From NCBI RefSeq assembly GCF_051401765.1, contig NW_027480535.1:868001-932000 (forward strand): 64,000 nt of DNA, read 5' to 3'. Shown piece after piece: positions 62,991 to 64,000 of this stretch (its first letter is position 1; every line of letters begins with the position of its first letter). A program made the position numbers and the translations under genes. A model generated the notes under the pieces. The model saw nothing but the letters and a program-made list of their open reading frames with translations, ran no database searches and had not been told where the DNA came from. Origin of the DNA: Calliopsis andreniformis. Taxonomy: Eukaryota; Arthropoda; Insecta; Hymenoptera; Andrenidae.

Positions 62991-63276
62991 AAGGATTGAG
63001 GATTGAGGATTGAAGATTGAGTATTGAGGATTGAAGATTGAGGATTGAGGATTGAGTATTGAGGATTGAGGATGATGGCTGAGGGTTGAGGATTGAGGTT
63101 TAAGGACTGAGGACTGAGGATTGAGGATTGAGAATTGAGGATTGTGGATCGAGGATTGAAAATTGAGGATTGAAGAATGAGGATTGAGGATTGAGGATTG
63201 AGGATTGAGGATTGAAGATTGAGTATTGCGGATTGAAGATTGATGATTGAGGATTGTGGATTGAGGATTGAGGATT

Positions 63277-63486
63277 GAACATTGAGGACTGAGTGTTGAG
63301 GGTTGAGTGATGAGAATTGGTGTTTGTGGATAGAGATTTAAAGATTGCAGATTGAGTATTGAGTATTGAAAACTGTGAATTGAGGATATTCTATTGAGGA
63401 TTGAGTATTGACAACTGATTGTTGAGGGCTGAGGGCTGAAAATTGAGGATTCAGGATTGAGGATTCTGAATTGAGGTTTGAGGACT
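63277..63486 (+). repeat. Core, class c'-like (anchor 63338)
   Basis: Partner of 58202 in its 3' half (ggattctgaatt) but with a normal TTTAAA 5' half, so one of the two has been converted. Confidence 0.82.
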
Positions 63487-63695
63487 GAGGATTGAGGGTT
63501 GAAGATTGATTATTGAGGATTGAAGATTGAAGATTGAGGATTGAGGAATGAGGATTGAGGATGAGGGCTGAGGGTTGAGGATTGAGGTTTGAGGATTGAG
63601 GACTGAGGATTGAGGATTGAGGATTGATGATTGAGTATTGAGGATTGTAGATTGAGGATTGAGGATTGAGGATCGAGGATTGAGGATTGAAGATT

Positions 63696-63905
63696 GAGAA
63701 TTGGGGACTGAGTGTTGAGGGTTGAGTGATGAGAATTGATGTTTGTGGATAGAGATTTAAAGATAGCAGATTGAGTATTGAGTATTGAAAACTGTGAATT
63801 GATGATATTCTATTGAGGATTGAGAATTGACAACTGATTTTTGAGAACTGAGGTCTGAAGATTGAGGATTCAGGATTGAGGATTCAGGATTCAGGTTTGA
63901 GTACT
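63696..63905 (+). repeat. Core, class b (anchor 63757)
   Basis: gatagcag with TTTAAA retained and private gagaactg and caggattcagg; resembles 30187 and 36230 more than the B/C domain b cores. Confidence 0.85.
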
Positions 63906-64000
63906 GAGGATTGAGGATTGAGGATTGAGGATTGAGGATTGAGGATTGAAGATCGAGGATTGAAGATTGAGGATTGGGTAATGCTGACTGAACATTGAGG

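Larger units (their letters stand above)
517..63905 (+). repeat. Core family: 68 copies of a 210-bp block of diverged heptamers (class definitions)
   Basis: The core starts at gaggact-ggggact, contains gagattt-aaagatt near base 62 and ends at gaggttt-gaggact. It is exactly 30 units of 7 bp, so it is a diverged stretch of the same satellite and not a foreign insert. Class a has TTTAAA, gcagatt, gaggtct and a GGATCC about 120 bases later. Class a-short lacks the GGATCC part. Class b has gatagcag and gatttttgag. Class c has aaaaccgtg and gggctgggggctg; class c' has the related gggctgagggctg without the ccg. Class g has gaggatattc and gaggactcagg. Class h has gaagaatgcag and attgtcacctg. Each core below runs from 61 bases before to 148 bases after its TTA anchor. 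Commonest anchor spacings are 825 bp (8 times), 420 bp (8 times, plus one of 419) and 1278 bp (3 times). Confidence 0.93.
1..64000 (+). repeat. Heptamer satellite array, consensus GAGGATT, spanning the entire window
   Basis: The window can be parsed from end to end into 7-bp units close to GAGGATT, all in the same orientation; no run of the reverse complement TCAATCC occurs on the plus strand. Variation is mainly single-base substitution, with G3 to A or T, G4 to T or A, A5 to G or T and T6 to C the commonest. The 7-bp register is broken only by countable slips: 6-mers in gacgat/gactat before gagggct, in gaggac before gaggact, and in gaggat before gagggct; an 8-mer in gggggact; a few rarer ones. 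No stretch over 300 bases contains anything else. The origin of the array is not identifiable from the sequence; the size and layered structure are typical of eukaryotic satellites. Both edges lie inside the array, so its true length is unknown. Confidence 0.97.
62520..64000 (+). repeat. Class h block, copy 2, then a c'/b core pair to the window end
   Basis: Cores at 62842 (h), 63338 (c') and 63757 (b). The last two are 419 bp apart, against 420 bp in the B/C domain, so B-like structure resumes at the right edge. The array continues beyond base 64000. Confidence 0.8.

Noticed and set aside
1..64000. CRISPR array
   Set aside because: Repeats are contiguous, 7 bp long and variable; there are no unique spacers of constant length and no associated genes.
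1..64000. Telomere repeat tract
   Set aside because: The G-rich strand bias is telomere-like, but the unit does not match a telomere motif I know, the variants are numerous and structured, and the higher-order organisation is that of a satellite.
1..64000. Bacterial short heptanucleotide repeat region
   Set aside because: Heptamer arrays are known in cyanobacteria and Bacteroidetes, but as short intergenic tracts. More than 64 kb with no gene makes this unlikely, though the organism cannot be proven from the sequence.
1..64000. tRNA, rRNA or other structured RNA genes
   Set aside because: The near absence of C on the plus strand leaves little scope for GC-paired stems on either strand, and no conserved RNA motifs are seen.
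1..64000. Order of heptamer variants as a deliberate code or non-random message
   Set aside because: The ordered patterns are explained by duplication of larger blocks; within blocks I see no further regularity beyond shared ancestry.

Overview
The whole 64 kb is one uninterrupted satellite DNA array. Its basic unit is the heptamer GAGGATT (read GGATTGA in another phase; TCAATCC on the minus strand), repeated head to tail about 9,000 times in a single orientation. I find no supportable protein gene, tRNA, rRNA, CRISPR array or transposon, and no stretch of unrelated unique DNA. Neither window edge reaches the end of the array. The plus strand is very G-rich and C-poor (roughly one to three C per 60 bases by eye).

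Nothing in the sequence identifies the organism. Bacteria such as cyanobacteria and Bacteroidetes do carry short heptamer arrays, but more than 64 kb without a gene and with several levels of higher-order repeat points to eukaryotic heterochromatin (centromeric, pericentromeric, subtelomeric or sex/B chromosome). That is inference only.

The array is hierarchical. Level 1 is the 7-bp unit, with mostly single-base variants (GAAGATT, GAGTATT, GATGATT, GAGAATT, GAGGACT, GAGGGTT, GAGGTTT, GTGGATT). Level 2 is a 210-bp 'core' of 30 heptamers, many strongly diverged yet still in heptamer register, present 68 times (about one per 0.94 kb). A second conserved 104-bp block ('E element') occurs 17 times from 16.7 kb onwards. 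Level 3 is larger higher-order repeats (HORs).

Layout: 61-7616, 7617-15458 and 15459-about 16640 are two full copies and one partial copy of a 7.56-7.84 kb repeat (HOR-A). 16.6-40.1 kb is a mosaic of 0.9-1.7 kb duplicated blocks at offsets of about 0.53, 5.2, 6.3 and 12.07 kb. 40115-57380 is a regular domain of 1.7 kb (B) and 3.65 kb (C) units in the order B-B-C-C-B-B'-C. 57.4-64 kb is a second mosaic, sharing blocks with the B/C domain and with 38.6-39.5 kb at about 20.08 kb distance.

Long minus-strand open frames (up to 1,185 codons) exist throughout but follow from the heptamer itself. Three heptamers make seven codons, every minus-strand frame reads the same cyclic peptide (Ser-Ser-Ile-Leu-Asn-Pro-Gln) without stops, and every plus-strand frame meets TGA every 21 bases. 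I therefore annotate no CDS. What deserves attention is the conserved core, the crossover scars that can be read base by base, and the layered duplication history.
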